Under the pieces are notes generated by a model, which saw only the letters and a list, made by a program, of their open reading frames with translations, did no database searches and was not told the origin of the DNA. DNA of 33,655 bases from a virus: IMG/VR virus record IMGVR_UViG_3300026478_000008, positions 1 to 33,655 of that record; one strand, written 5' to 3'. The position numbers and the translations under genes are program-made. Shown here in pieces: positions 19,701 to 28,373 of this stretch. Numbering within the stretch: the first letter of the stretch is position 1; every line of letters begins with the position of its first letter.

Positions 19701-21737
19701 ATGCCCGTAGTTGAAACAAAAGGCTCTGCATCTTCACAAGGCTTTGGTGAGTTTGCCAAAAGCGGTGGCCCTGCCAACTACATTGAGGATGTGTTCCAAA
19801 CGTGGCTCTACACGGGTAACAGCACATCTGGCGGTACTCAAACCATCACAAACAACATCGACCTTTCTACAAAAGGTGGTCTTGTTTGGATTAAAGGTCG
19901 GAGTGCGGCATCAAACCATATCTTGACCGACACAACCCGTGGTGCGGGTGCTAGTGCCACAAACAACAATGCCTTAGCAAGCAACTTAACAGATGCTGAA
20001 GATTTAGGTGGAAGTTCTTACGACTACTTATCTTCTTTTTCTACTACTGGGTTTGTTGTTACGCAAGGCGGGACAACCACAGCGACTAGAGGCACAAATT
20101 ACAACAATGTTACCTATGCCTCATGGACTTTTAGGAAACAGGCTAAGTTCTTTGATGTTGTGACTTACACGGGTACTGGGTCTGCACAGACCATTAATCA
20201 CAATCTTGGTTCTGTGCCAGGTTGCATGATTATTAAGAGGACTGACTCATCAGCCAGTTGGGGCGTTTATCATCGCTCTTTGCAAACAACTCCAGGTTTA
20301 GAAAACAAGGGCATTGTTTATTTAAATTTAACTAATGCTGTTGCTTATGGTTCTTCGCCTTGGAGTAACACGGCGCCAACTGCAACACAATTTACAGTAG
20401 GTTTTGCGGCAGAAACAAACGCATCTGGCGCAACCTATATAGCCTACCTATTCGCCCACGATGCTGGTGGCTTTGGACTGACTGGCACAGACAATGTGAT
20501 TTCTTGTGGGTCGTTTACGACTAGCGGAACTTCTCCAAACAATGCGACAGTAAATCTTGGGTACGAACCTCAGTTTTTGCTTTACAAGATTTCAAGTAGC
20601 ACAGGAGACTGGCGCATCGTAGATAACATGAGGGGTTTTCTTGCGTCTGGTGGTTCGCCTACTTCTCCTCAGTTGCGTCCCAATCTGTCGAACGCAGAGC
20701 AAAATACCTCTTTTGTCCAATTAACTTCAACAGGGTTTACAACAGACACAGGTGTTGATGCCGAGAGCTATATTTATGTTGCCATTCGCCGTGGGCCGAT
20801 GAAAACGCCTACGAGTGGGACGAGTGTTTATGACGCAGTTACAAGGACGGGTACAGGTGCAAATGCCACTGTGGCAAGTTCATTCCCTGTTGATTTGTAT
20901 GTTGTTCAACCTAGATCAAATCTGGCGGGTACTCCCGCAACTTGGATAAATCGTCTTGCAGGGGGAGATTTATATCTAAGGTCAAATGCAAACTTTGGTG
21001 AGGCCACTTTAGGAACAAGTGCTTTTGGCACTGTTATGAATGGCGTTTCTTTGGGCGGTGATACAGAAACAAATTATTCATCTTCTACTTTTATCAACTG
21101 GTTTATGCGCCGTGCCCCCGGCTTTATGGATGTGGTTTGCTATGACGGGACGAATAACGATATTGCTCTAACTCACAACTTAGGAGTTGCACCAGAAGCA
21201 ATCATTTTGAAGAAGCGTAGTAGTTCTGGTGATTGGGATTATGATACAAACTTCACCAGCACTCAACACACATATTTAACACTGAACGACACAATTGCTG
21301 GTAGCACAGCAAATTACTCAGGCGGAGTTAACCTAGCGGCGCAACCAACATCGACAACAGTAACGGTTGCGGGAGGGGCATACAGCACTAGCGGTAGCAC
21401 CTATGTGATGTACCTGTTTGCCACTTGCGCTGGCGTGAGCAAGGTTGGTTCATACACAGGAACTGGCACAACTCTACAAATTGACTGTGGATTCACTGGC
21501 GGCGCAAGGTTCGTCCTGATTAAGCGCACCGACAGCACAGGTGCTTGGTATGTGTGGGACTCTGCTAGGGGCATTGTTGCTGGTAACGACCCATATCTGC
21601 TCTTAAATAGCACAGCCGCAGAAGTCACCAACACCGACTATGTAGACACCTACTCTGCTGGTTTTGAGATCAGTAGCACAGCACCAGCGGCAATAAATGC
21701 CAATGGTGGGACATTCATTTTCTTGGCGATAGCGTAA
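19701..21737 (+). CDS. Large fibre protein with four DUF7483-like repeats
   Basis: A 678-residue protein, start MPVVETKGSASSQGFGEFAK. Four copies of one beta unit can be lined up by eye, beginning near 20148, 20492, 21119 and 21438. Examples are FDVVTYTGTGSAQTINHNLG and VGSYTGTGTTLQIDCGF, each followed by a strand such as MIIKRTDSSASWGVYHRS, FLLYKISSSTGDWRIV or FVLIKRTDSTGAWYVWDS. Such units are known from aquatic phage fibres (DUF7483-like, from memory). They may bind surface polysaccharide or act as spacers. The gene lies in the fibre block between the coat and gp4-like genes. Confidence 0.78.
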   Translation: MPVVETKGSASSQGFGEFAKSGGPANYIEDVFQTWLYTGNSTSGGTQTITNNIDLSTKGGLVWIKGRSAASNHILTDTTRGAGASATNNNALASNLTDAEDLGGSSYDYLSSFSTTGFVVTQGGTTTATRGTNYNNVTYASWTFRKQAKFFDVVTYTGTGSAQTINHNLGSVPGCMIIKRTDSSASWGVYHRSLQTTPGLENKGIVYLNLTNAVAYGSSPWSNTAPTATQFTVGFAAETNASGATYIAYLFAHDAGGFGLTGTDNVISCGSFTTSGTSPNNATVNLGYEPQFLLYKISSSTGDWRIVDNMRGFLASGGSPTSPQLRPNLSNAEQNTSFVQLTSTGFTTDTGVDAESYIYVAIRRGPMKTPTSGTSVYDAVTRTGTGANATVASSFPVDLYVVQPRSNLAGTPATWINRLAGGDLYLRSNANFGEATLGTSAFGTVMNGVSLGGDTETNYSSSTFINWFMRRAPGFMDVVCYDGTNNDIALTHNLGVAPEAIILKKRSSSGDWDYDTNFTSTQHTYLTLNDTIAGSTANYSGGVNLAAQPTSTTVTVAGGAYSTSGSTYVMYLFATCAGVSKVGSYTGTGTTLQIDCGFTGGARFVLIKRTDSTGAWYVWDSARGIVAGNDPYLLLNSTAAEVTNTDYVDTYSAGFEISSTAPAAINANGGTFIFLAIA

Positions 21738-21746
21738 GGAAGCATC

Positions 21747-22247
21747 ATGGAAATCAGAACACAAGACGGGCAAGTGATGTTTGAGAGCGAGTTTCGTTCT
21801 TACATCAAAGCCAATGGTGGCCCGACATGGGCAGAAACAACTGAAGAAATCTTAAATTCTTTGGGTGCTGATGTTGTTTTTGAAGGCCCACAGGCATCTG
21901 GTGGCACAGTCTATCAATACAGCCAGCGTCAAGGCGTTGAGCAGATTGATGGCAAGTGGTACACCAAGTATGTGCTTGGCCCGATTTTCACTGATCGCCC
22001 TGCTACTGATGACCAACCCGCTAAGACTGCGGCAGAGCAAGAAGCAGAATACAAGGCTCAAAAAGACGCAGAGCAAGCCAAATCTGTGCGTAATGACCGT
22101 GACCAACGCTTGAAAGACAGCGATTGGACGCAACTGTCTGACAGCACTGCTGATAAACAATTATGGGCTACATACCGACAAGCATTGCGTGATGTGCCGA
22201 CCCAAGCTGGTTTTCCTTGGTCTGTTGAATGGCCTGTTAAGCCGTGA
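21747..22247 (+). CDS. Tail fibre assembly/chaperone-like protein
   Basis: A 166-residue protein, AAGGA before the ATG. The N-terminus looks like a distinct domain (MEIRTQDGQVMFESEFRSYI). After a charged linker rich in Ala, Glu and Gln, the C-terminal part has RNDRDQRLKDSDWTQLSDST, then WATYRQALRDVPTQAGFPW and WPVKP. The pattern RD-RL--SDWTQL...YRQALRD-P-Q-GFPW-V-WP is a known phage domain linked to tail fibre assembly or chaperone-type proteins. Position right after two fibre genes supports this. Whether it remains in the virion is not known. Confidence 0.82.
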   Translation: MEIRTQDGQVMFESEFRSYIKANGGPTWAETTEEILNSLGADVVFEGPQASGGTVYQYSQRQGVEQIDGKWYTKYVLGPIFTDRPATDDQPAKTAAEQEAEYKAQKDAEQAKSVRNDRDQRLKDSDWTQLSDSTADKQLWATYRQALRDVPTQAGFPWSVEWPVKP

Positions 22248-22540
22248 AGTGGGAAATTCTTGAAGTTCATACTGAGGGCGAACTGATCACCCATGTTCGC
22301 TACTTGGTGACTGAGGGACAAGTTGCCTCAGAGGGTTATTGGTACTTTGACAAGCCTGAATTAACGATTCCGTTGGCGCAAACCAATGAGGAAATGGTCG
22401 TTAATTGGGTGCGTCAGGCTACTATGAAAGATGGTAAAAACGCCGTAGAATCACGCATAAAAGAGCAGATTGAGGCGTTGAATTTGACCAAAGAAATTCA
22501 CCCGCCTTGGAAACCAAAAACCTTCACGGTGGCAGTATGA
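22244..22540 (+). CDS. Unknown 98-aa protein in the fibre block
   Basis: The GTG start overlaps the preceding stop (GTGA). The protein begins MKWEILEVHTEGELITHVRY and has a two-layer pattern of strands then a helix (NEEMVVNWVRQATMKDGKNA VES in sequence). It ends WKPKTFTVAV. Resemblance to small phage proteins of the DUF7936 type is from memory and uncertain. The 3' end overlaps the next start (ATGA). It has no membrane segment. Confidence 0.68.
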   Translation: MKWEILEVHTEGELITHVRYLVTEGQVASEGYWYFDKPELTIPLAQTNEEMVVNWVRQATMKDGKNAVESRIKEQIEALNLTKEIHPPWKPKTFTVAV

Positions 22541-22701
22541 ACGAAGTGAAACTAGAACTTACTGTCGAAGAATTGCAAATAGTGGCTGGCGCATTACGCG
22601 AGCTGCCCTATAAAGTTGTTGTTAATCTGCTACACAAGATTGATAGGCAGGTCATCCCGCAACTTCAAAAGGGCACAGAAAATGGCGACAACCCCACTTG
22701 A
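22537..22701 (+). CDS. Small helical protein, 54 aa
   Basis: GGTGG before an ATGA-overlapping start. Sequence MNEVKLELTVEELQIVAGAL followed by RELPYKVVVNLLHKIDRQVI. This VEEL---AGAL-ELP---V--L--KI pattern is a very common short phage protein of unknown role, predicted to be a helical hairpin. Its 3' end overlaps the gp4-like gene by 20 bases. Confidence 0.72.
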   Translation: MNEVKLELTVEELQIVAGALRELPYKVVVNLLHKIDRQVIPQLQKGTENGDNPT

Positions 22702-23668
22702 TATTATCAGCCGAGCATTAAAAGACATTGGCGCACTAGAAGCGGGAGAAACCCCGACCCCTGAAGCGGCTCAGGATGCGTTTGATATGTTCAACGATTT
22801 GATCGATCAATGGTCAAACGAGAACATGATGGTTTTCAATGTCACTGAAATCATCTTCACGGTTGTGCCAGGTCAGACCCAATACACGATTGGCCCAAAT
22901 CCTAGCACCCAAAACTTTATTGGTTCGCAGTTTACTGGCTCTATCACTGGGAATGTTTTAACAGTGACCAGCATCCAGCAAGGTGCAGTGGCTCAAGGGC
23001 AGACTTTGAGTGGCACTGGCATTGCTGAAGGCACAAAAATTGTGTCTTTTGGCACTGGCGCAGGGGGCAATGTCAACGAGCAAGGCACATACATTCTGAA
23101 CAAATCTCAGACTGTTGCCAGCACTAGCATTACGGCTTACTACCAAAAGCCTTTGAGCATTGATTCTGCTTTTGTGCGTATCAACACCAATTCCAATGGT
23201 GTGCCCATCATCAATGGCGGTCTGGACTATCAGGTGGCTATTCTTGCCTTGCAAGACTACGAGCTGATTGGTCTGAAAACACTCAGTGGCCCGTGGCCCA
23301 AGGCTTTGTATTTCAATCCTGGCGAGGAATCGGGTAACTTGTTCTTGTGGCCTAACCCGTCGCAAGGCGAAATGCACATATTTGCCAACACGATTTTCAG
23401 CCGATACGAGAGCTATTACACGCCAATTTCCATGCCTCAAGGCTATGTAATGGCGATGCGGTGGTGTTTGGCTGAACGGCTGATGCCCATGTATGGCAAG
23501 AATGACCCGCAACAGATTGCCATGATTACAGCCTATGCAGCACAGGCTAAATCAACAATCAAGCGCACGAATATGTCGCCATTGCAAACGGCAAGGTATC
23601 CTGACGCATTGTTGGCAAATAAATCTAAAGACGCTGGTTGGATTCTCACGGGCGGTTTCTTCAATTAA
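22682..23668 (+). CDS. P22 gp4-like head-completion (tail accessory) protein with inserted domain
   Basis: Closes the portal vertex and starts tail assembly. The N-terminal helix pair ATTPLDIISRALKDIGALEA and AAQDAFDMFNDLIDQWSNEN (residues 2-48) is the family signature. Residues about 84-154 are a beta-rich insert (TGSITGNVLTVTSI ... LNKSQTVASTSIT). The family core then resumes (LWPNPSQGEMHIFANTIFSR, MRWCLAERLMPMYG). The total of 328 residues is about twice P22 gp4 (166). The insert matches units in the following gp10-like protein. AAGGG precedes the ATG. Confidence 0.85.
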   Translation: MATTPLDIISRALKDIGALEAGETPTPEAAQDAFDMFNDLIDQWSNENMMVFNVTEIIFTVVPGQTQYTIGPNPSTQNFIGSQFTGSITGNVLTVTSIQQGAVAQGQTLSGTGIAEGTKIVSFGTGAGGNVNEQGTYILNKSQTVASTSITAYYQKPLSIDSAFVRINTNSNGVPIINGGLDYQVAILALQDYELIGLKTLSGPWPKALYFNPGEESGNLFLWPNPSQGEMHIFANTIFSRYESYYTPISMPQGYVMAMRWCLAERLMPMYGKNDPQQIAMITAYAAQAKSTIKRTNMSPLQTARYPDALLANKSKDAGWILTGGFFN

Positions 23669-23677
23669 GGAGCTGCA

Positions 23678-25651
23678 ATGCCTGATTTTGGATTTGTCGG
23701 CCCAAGTTACGAAGCACCTAGCATCTATCAGGATGCACAGGAGTGTATTAACTTCTTTCCCGAGATTGACCCGCTGAAAGAGCCTGGCACTCGAGGAGTG
23801 GTTGCCCTTTACCCAACGCCTGGCTTGACCACCAAGGCTGTTTTGCCCAATAAGCAAGAGATTCGTGGGCTACGCACTGTGTCTGGTGGTCAGCAAATGG
23901 TGGCGGTTTGTGGCCCGTATGTGTATGTTTTGTCGGCTAACCTTGTCCCTGCGGTTGTTGGGATTCTTAACACCTCGTCAGGCATTGTTGGCATTACAGA
24001 CAATGGCACAAATGTGTATATCGTGGATGGGGCATATCGCTACACATGGCGCATTTCAGCACCTGCCACAGCGGTTTTGACAGGTTCTATCAGTGGGACA
24101 ACCCTGACTGTCAATACACTTTCCAGTGGTACGATAGCCACAGACCAACAAGTTTTGGGCGTAGGGGTATTGTCCGAAACAATTATCACTGCTGGTTCTG
24201 GCTCGTCTTGGACTGTTAACCGAAGCCAAACCGTTGCCAATGGTGCGCTAAACACTGCGGCTGTAAGTGCCACATTCACAGGGACAATTTCTGGTACGAC
24301 TCTGACTGTCAGTGGCGTAACAGGAAATATATATGTTGGTCAGACCATCCAAGGCACTGGCGTAACTCTTGGGACGATTGTGGTTGAGCAACTGACCTCA
24401 ACCACTTTCAAGCTAAGTAATAGCCACACGATTTCCGTTGGCGTGACCATGTGGGCGTTGAATTTCTCGGTTTTGCCCTCGTCTGATGGGGCGTTTTCGG
24501 GTGCGACCACTGTGGACATTATGGACAATTACTTTGTCTATAACCGACCTGATTCGCAGTGGTGGGGTGCATCTGATCTGAATTCGCCAATCAGCCCTGC
24601 GTTAAGTTATGGCGTTAAGGATGGTGGCCCTGACAACTTGGTGGCGTTGATTGTTGACCATAGAGAAGTTTACCTACTTGGTGAACAATCTTCTGAGGTC
24701 TGGACAGATGTTGGGGCGGTTCAGTTTCCTTTCCAGCGTATTCCTGGCACATCAACCCAACATGGTTGCGTGGCTGAGTTTTCTTTGGCACGTTTGGGCA
24801 ACTCGTTTGCGTATGTGAGCCGAAACAATCGTGGTCAAGGCCAGATCATGCAAATGAATGGCTATATCCCGCAGCGTATTTCTACCCATGCGGTTGAAAA
24901 CACTTTGGTTGGGCAAGTCATTGATGACGCAATTGCTTGGACATACCAACTTGAAGGTCACGAAATCTATGTGGTGAACTTCCCGAGCATTGGCGACAAT
25001 GGCTTAACATGGGCGTACGACACTGTGACTCAAATGTGGCACAAGTGGTTATATTGGGAAGCTGATCAGACCTTTGGGCGGCATCGTGGTAATTGTTGTT
25101 GTGTCTTTCAGGGCATGGTGATGGTTGGCGACTATGAGAATGGCAAGCTGTATATGTTGGACAAAGCCAACTACACAGACGATGGCAATACCATTCGCCG
25201 TGTCCGTCGTGCGCCTCACTTGGTGACTGATTTGCAACGCCAATACTTCAATGAATTGCAGATTCAGTTTCAGCCTGGTGTTGGCACAACTGGTTTGTCG
25301 GTAAATTTCACAAATTACACCAACAATCCAGAGGAATACATCATTTATCCTGAAGCATTCCTTACAATTGGCCCGACTGAATCTTTAATTATTGGCAATC
25401 AAAGCAGTGGCGTGCCACAAAACGTGACCACGACTCAGCCAAAAGCCATGTTAAGGTGGTCAAACGATGGTGGCTCTACTTGGTCAAAAGAGTATTGGGT
25501 CAACATTGGCGCACAAGGAAAGTATCAAAATCGAGCCATTTGGAGGCGTTTGGGCATGGCACGTGACCGCATTTATGAGGTTGCCATTACCGACCCTGTA
25601 AAGGCTGTGATTGTGTCAGCAAACCTTAAAGCAAGTGTGGGGGCTAACTGA
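23678..25651 (+). CDS. P22 gp10-like tail hub protein with two inserted domains
   Basis: Stabilises packaged DNA and forms the tail hub. The family features are GPSYEAPSIYQDAQECINFF at 9-28, VDIMDNYFVYNRPDSQWWGA after residue 275, the beta-propeller-like middle (EVYLLGEQSSEVWTDVG) and the C-terminal LRWSNDGGSTWSKEYWVNIG. Between about residues 133 and 262 are two tandem copies of a beta unit (TGSISGTTLTV, TGTISGTTLTV) related to the insert in the preceding protein. This makes it 657 residues against 472 in P22. AAGGAG precedes the ATG. Confidence 0.87.
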   Translation: MPDFGFVGPSYEAPSIYQDAQECINFFPEIDPLKEPGTRGVVALYPTPGLTTKAVLPNKQEIRGLRTVSGGQQMVAVCGPYVYVLSANLVPAVVGILNTSSGIVGITDNGTNVYIVDGAYRYTWRISAPATAVLTGSISGTTLTVNTLSSGTIATDQQVLGVGVLSETIITAGSGSSWTVNRSQTVANGALNTAAVSATFTGTISGTTLTVSGVTGNIYVGQTIQGTGVTLGTIVVEQLTSTTFKLSNSHTISVGVTMWALNFSVLPSSDGAFSGATTVDIMDNYFVYNRPDSQWWGASDLNSPISPALSYGVKDGGPDNLVALIVDHREVYLLGEQSSEVWTDVGAVQFPFQRIPGTSTQHGCVAEFSLARLGNSFAYVSRNNRGQGQIMQMNGYIPQRISTHAVENTLVGQVIDDAIAWTYQLEGHEIYVVNFPSIGDNGLTWAYDTVTQMWHKWLYWEADQTFGRHRGNCCCVFQGMVMVGDYENGKLYMLDKANYTDDGNTIRRVRRAPHLVTDLQRQYFNELQIQFQPGVGTTGLSVNFTNYTNNPEEYIIYPEAFLTIGPTESLIIGNQSSGVPQNVTTTQPKAMLRWSNDGGSTWSKEYWVNIGAQGKYQNRAIWRRLGMARDRIYEVAITDPVKAVIVSANLKASVGAN

Positions 25652-25887
25652 TGAGCAATGGACTTTACTCAACGCCACAGGTCAATCCATACCCGCAAAG
25701 CGAGTTTCTTGACCCGAATACAAAGCGACCAACACGGGCATGGCAGCAGTTCTTTTTGAATTTGCTTAACTTCACATCTTTTTCAAGCGCAACGGCTGGC
25801 TCGGCAACTTTGCCATCCAATCCTGTTGGATTCATCAAAATTACGGTTGATGGCAAACCGTACAAAGTTCCTTATTACAACGAATAA
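25651..25887 (+). CDS. Small unknown virion-region protein, 78 aa
   Basis: The start overlaps the gp10-like stop (TGATG). The protein has a Pro/Asn-rich start (GLYSTPQVNPYPQSEFLDPN), a helical stretch (RAWQQFFLNLLNF) and ends with VDGKPYKVPYYNE. The latter motif is frequent in small phage structural proteins near tail genes. P22 has the tail needle gene at this place, but this protein is much too short and lacks a long coiled coil, so it is not a needle homologue in any obvious sense. Confidence 0.65.
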   Translation: MSNGLYSTPQVNPYPQSEFLDPNTKRPTRAWQQFFLNLLNFTSFSSATAGSATLPSNPVGFIKITVDGKPYKVPYYNE

Positions 25888-25916
25888 GGAATAAAATTTA
25901 ACAAAGAGGTGATCTT

Positions 25917-27029
25917 ATGGGATGGTTCAGTCAATTAACAAGTGGCAATATTGGTGGGGCTTTTGAATCCGCTGTAGGCAATGTCGCCTCTGGTGTTAGC
26001 AACATCGGGCAACAAATTGACGATACTGTCAACAAAATCCCTGGCGGTTGGGGCACTGTTGGTCTTGCCACAGGAATTTACTTTAGTCCTGAAATTGGTG
26101 GCTATGTAAATTCAGCCACTGGCGAAACATTAGCGCAAGAAAGTGTATTGGCAGCAGCAAACGATGTGGCAGCCCAACAAGCGGCAGCAGCAAGTATGGC
26201 TGGCGGTGGTTCATCTTTGGCAAGTATTGCTGGTGGCACATTGGCTGATGATGTGGCGGCACAACAAGCGGCTGCTGCTGGCATGGCAGGGGCTGGCGGT
26301 GCGGCGGCGGGTGGTGCATTAAGTAATGCGGCAGCAGGGGCAGCAGGGGCGGCGGCTGGTAATAAATTAGCTGATGCGTTGCCATACATTGCTGGTGGAA
26401 GCGTTGTCAGCGGTCTTATTGGTGCAGATGCGGCTAAGTCTGCGGCACAGGCTCAAGTGGATGCAGCTAATCGTGCGGCTGAGACACAGAAATACATTTT
26501 TGACACGCTGAACCAACAACAAGCCCCATATCGTGAGGCTGGATACAGCGCACTCAAAGACATTCAAGGTCAACTGCCTTATCTGACTAGCCAATACAGC
26601 CCTGAAGATTTTGCGAAGGGTATTGACCCTGGCTATGCATTCCGACTCAAGCAAGGACAAATGGCTGCCGAGCGTGCTGGCAACATAAGAGGCATGACAG
26701 GTAATGTGTTGACAGGCTTGCAAGACTATACGCAAGGTCTTGCCTCGCAAGAATATGCCAATGCCTTTCAACGTAACTTGGCTCAAAAACAGAACATTTA
26801 CAACACATTGGCAGGGATTGCTGGTCTTGGTCAAACGGCTCAAGGTCAAACCACCACTGCGGCTGGTAACTATGGAACCAATGTGGCAAATCTGATGACA
26901 GGTGGCGCAGCAGCTCAAGCAGCAGGGCAAATTGGACAAGCCAATGCTTTGACAGGTGCTTTGAACAATGTCATGAACACTTACACACTTGCAAACTTGT
27001 TGGGTCAAACTGGCAAAGTTGGCCCATAA
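25917..27029 (+). CDS. Ejection/internal virion protein with Ala-Gly repeats (gp7 position)
   Basis: A 370-residue protein, GAGGTGATC before the ATG. The first 160 residues are Ala/Gly-rich, with a direct repeat (NDVAAQQAAAASMAG and DDVAAQQAAAAGMAG) and a hydrophobic small-residue segment (AAGGALSNAAAGAAGAAAG). The rest is long Gln/Ala helix (QAQVDAANRAAETQKYIFDT) with a conserved-looking PGYAFRLKQGQMAAERAGNI. Such sequences fit pilot proteins that leave the head with the DNA and cross the envelope. Assignment rests on composition and on lying where P22 has gp7. Confidence 0.72.
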   Translation: MGWFSQLTSGNIGGAFESAVGNVASGVSNIGQQIDDTVNKIPGGWGTVGLATGIYFSPEIGGYVNSATGETLAQESVLAAANDVAAQQAAAASMAGGGSSLASIAGGTLADDVAAQQAAAAGMAGAGGAAAGGALSNAAAGAAGAAAGNKLADALPYIAGGSVVSGLIGADAAKSAAQAQVDAANRAAETQKYIFDTLNQQQAPYREAGYSALKDIQGQLPYLTSQYSPEDFAKGIDPGYAFRLKQGQMAAERAGNIRGMTGNVLTGLQDYTQGLASQEYANAFQRNLAQKQNIYNTLAGIAGLGQTAQGQTTTAAGNYGTNVANLMTGGAAAQAAGQIGQANALTGALNNVMNTYTLANLLGQTGKVGP

Positions 27030-27041
27030 AAAGGAAAAATC

Positions 27042-28373
27042 ATGCCTGTTTTTACCGATCTCAGCCCTAAACAGCAAGGAATGACCCTTGGTGATCTTGT
27101 TGGCCTTGCAAGAGGCGTGCAGTCGTATCAACAAGCAGAACAGATGAATCCTTTATTGGTTCGTGAGCAAACCGCCAAAACCAATGTTGTTGAACAAAAA
27201 GCACCAGAAGAAATCCAACAAGCAAAGCAATTAACAGAAAAAAACCGATTGGAGATAGCTGGAACAAACTTTAAGCAATTCCAAAACATTGTTGGCGGGT
27301 TGGCAACTGATAAACGATTGCTTGATGCAGTTGAAAAAAACGATGTTCAAGGCGCACAAAGGGTTTTGTCGCAAGGTATTCAGCAAATGATCAATGCTGG
27401 ATTTAATGCGGAAGAAGTTTACACAGGCGCAGCAGAAATGATGCAAGCGGCTAAATCAAACCTTAAAGATTTGCCGACCTTGTTGGGCACAATCAACAAG
27501 CAAGCAGTTGGCCCTGAGTCAAGATTGCAACTTCAAACGCCGACACTTGGCACATTTGGTGGTCAGCCTGGCACATTCACATCTGGCACAAGTCAAATTG
27601 CGCCTGTGCAGTTTCCTCAAGCCGCACCGCAAGCCATGCCTCAAGGTCAAGCTGCGCCTCAAGGTCAAGCTATGCCTCAGACAACCATGCAGTTGCCCTA
27701 CCCCGTCCGTCAGGCGGGTATGCCGTTTGCTGGTGCGCCGAGCGAAGAAGCAGATCGATCAAAAGGCCAGTTGTATCGCCAAAGTTTGGTGAACAAGCAA
27801 TCTGAGTTTCCGACCCTAAAACGCAACTTGGATGAAGTCATCAAAGAGGCGACCAAACTTGACCCTGGTAGTATTTGGTCATCTGGTGTTTTGGGCACAA
27901 TCAGACGCAATTTTGCCAACTATGCTGGCGACCCGACCTATAAACAATTGAGCAAGGATTTGGCTAACGTTGCCATTTCCAACATTCAAGCGGTTGGCGG
28001 GTCTATGGACACAGTAGCGGGTCAGCAACTGGCACGCATGGCTAATGGCGATGAAACTTACCCGCCAGAAGTTTTGCTCAATATTGCAAGACGCACCTAT
28101 GCTGATCTGACCAATTTGAATATGCAAGCGCAAGGCGCACAGGCTTTTGCCAATAAGTTTGGTGACAATAACCTTAACGCCTTCAGACAAGAATGGAACA
28201 AAAACGCTGATTCCAAAGTGTTTGAGGCAATCAGCGTTTACGAGAATGTGCAAGACCCCGCAGAACGCAAAAAATTGATTGATGGCCTATTAGGAAGCAA
28301 TCAAAAAGTGCGTGAAGATTTTGCAAGACGTTATAAAAACATCAAGAAATTGACTGAAACTGGGGAGTTGTGA
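27042..28373 (+). CDS. Ejection/internal virion protein (gp20 position)
   Basis: A 443-residue, Gln-rich helical protein. It starts MPVFTDLSPKQQGMTLGDLV. A central low-complexity segment is Pro/Gln/Ala-rich (PQAMPQGQAAPQGQAMPQTT) with a short repeat, then a helical domain (LVNKQSEFPTLKRNLDEVIK) resumes. No enzymatic motif. It is placed between the Ala-rich protein and the transglycosylase protein, matching the P22 gp7-gp20-gp16 order. A role in DNA ejection is therefore inferred. The stop overlaps the following ATG (TGATG). Confidence 0.7.
   Translation: MPVFTDLSPKQQGMTLGDLVGLARGVQSYQQAEQMNPLLVREQTAKTNVVEQKAPEEIQQAKQLTEKNRLEIAGTNFKQFQNIVGGLATDKRLLDAVEKNDVQGAQRVLSQGIQQMINAGFNAEEVYTGAAEMMQAAKSNLKDLPTLLGTINKQAVGPESRLQLQTPTLGTFGGQPGTFTSGTSQIAPVQFPQAAPQAMPQGQAAPQGQAMPQTTMQLPYPVRQAGMPFAGAPSEEADRSKGQLYRQSLVNKQSEFPTLKRNLDEVIKEATKLDPGSIWSSGVLGTIRRNFANYAGDPTYKQLSKDLANVAISNIQAVGGSMDTVAGQQLARMANGDETYPPEVLLNIARRTYADLTNLNMQAQGAQAFANKFGDNNLNAFRQEWNKNADSKVFEAISVYENVQDPAERKKLIDGLLGSNQKVREDFARRYKNIKKLTETGEL

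Noticed and set aside
22958-23512. 184-codon antisense frame in the gp4-like gene
   Set aside because: Overlaps a confidently identified family protein entirely and has no start signal.
26367-27134. 255-codon antisense frame across the Ala-rich ejection protein
   Set aside because: Low-complexity coding sequence gives long open frames in other readings; no start signal and no recognisable domain.
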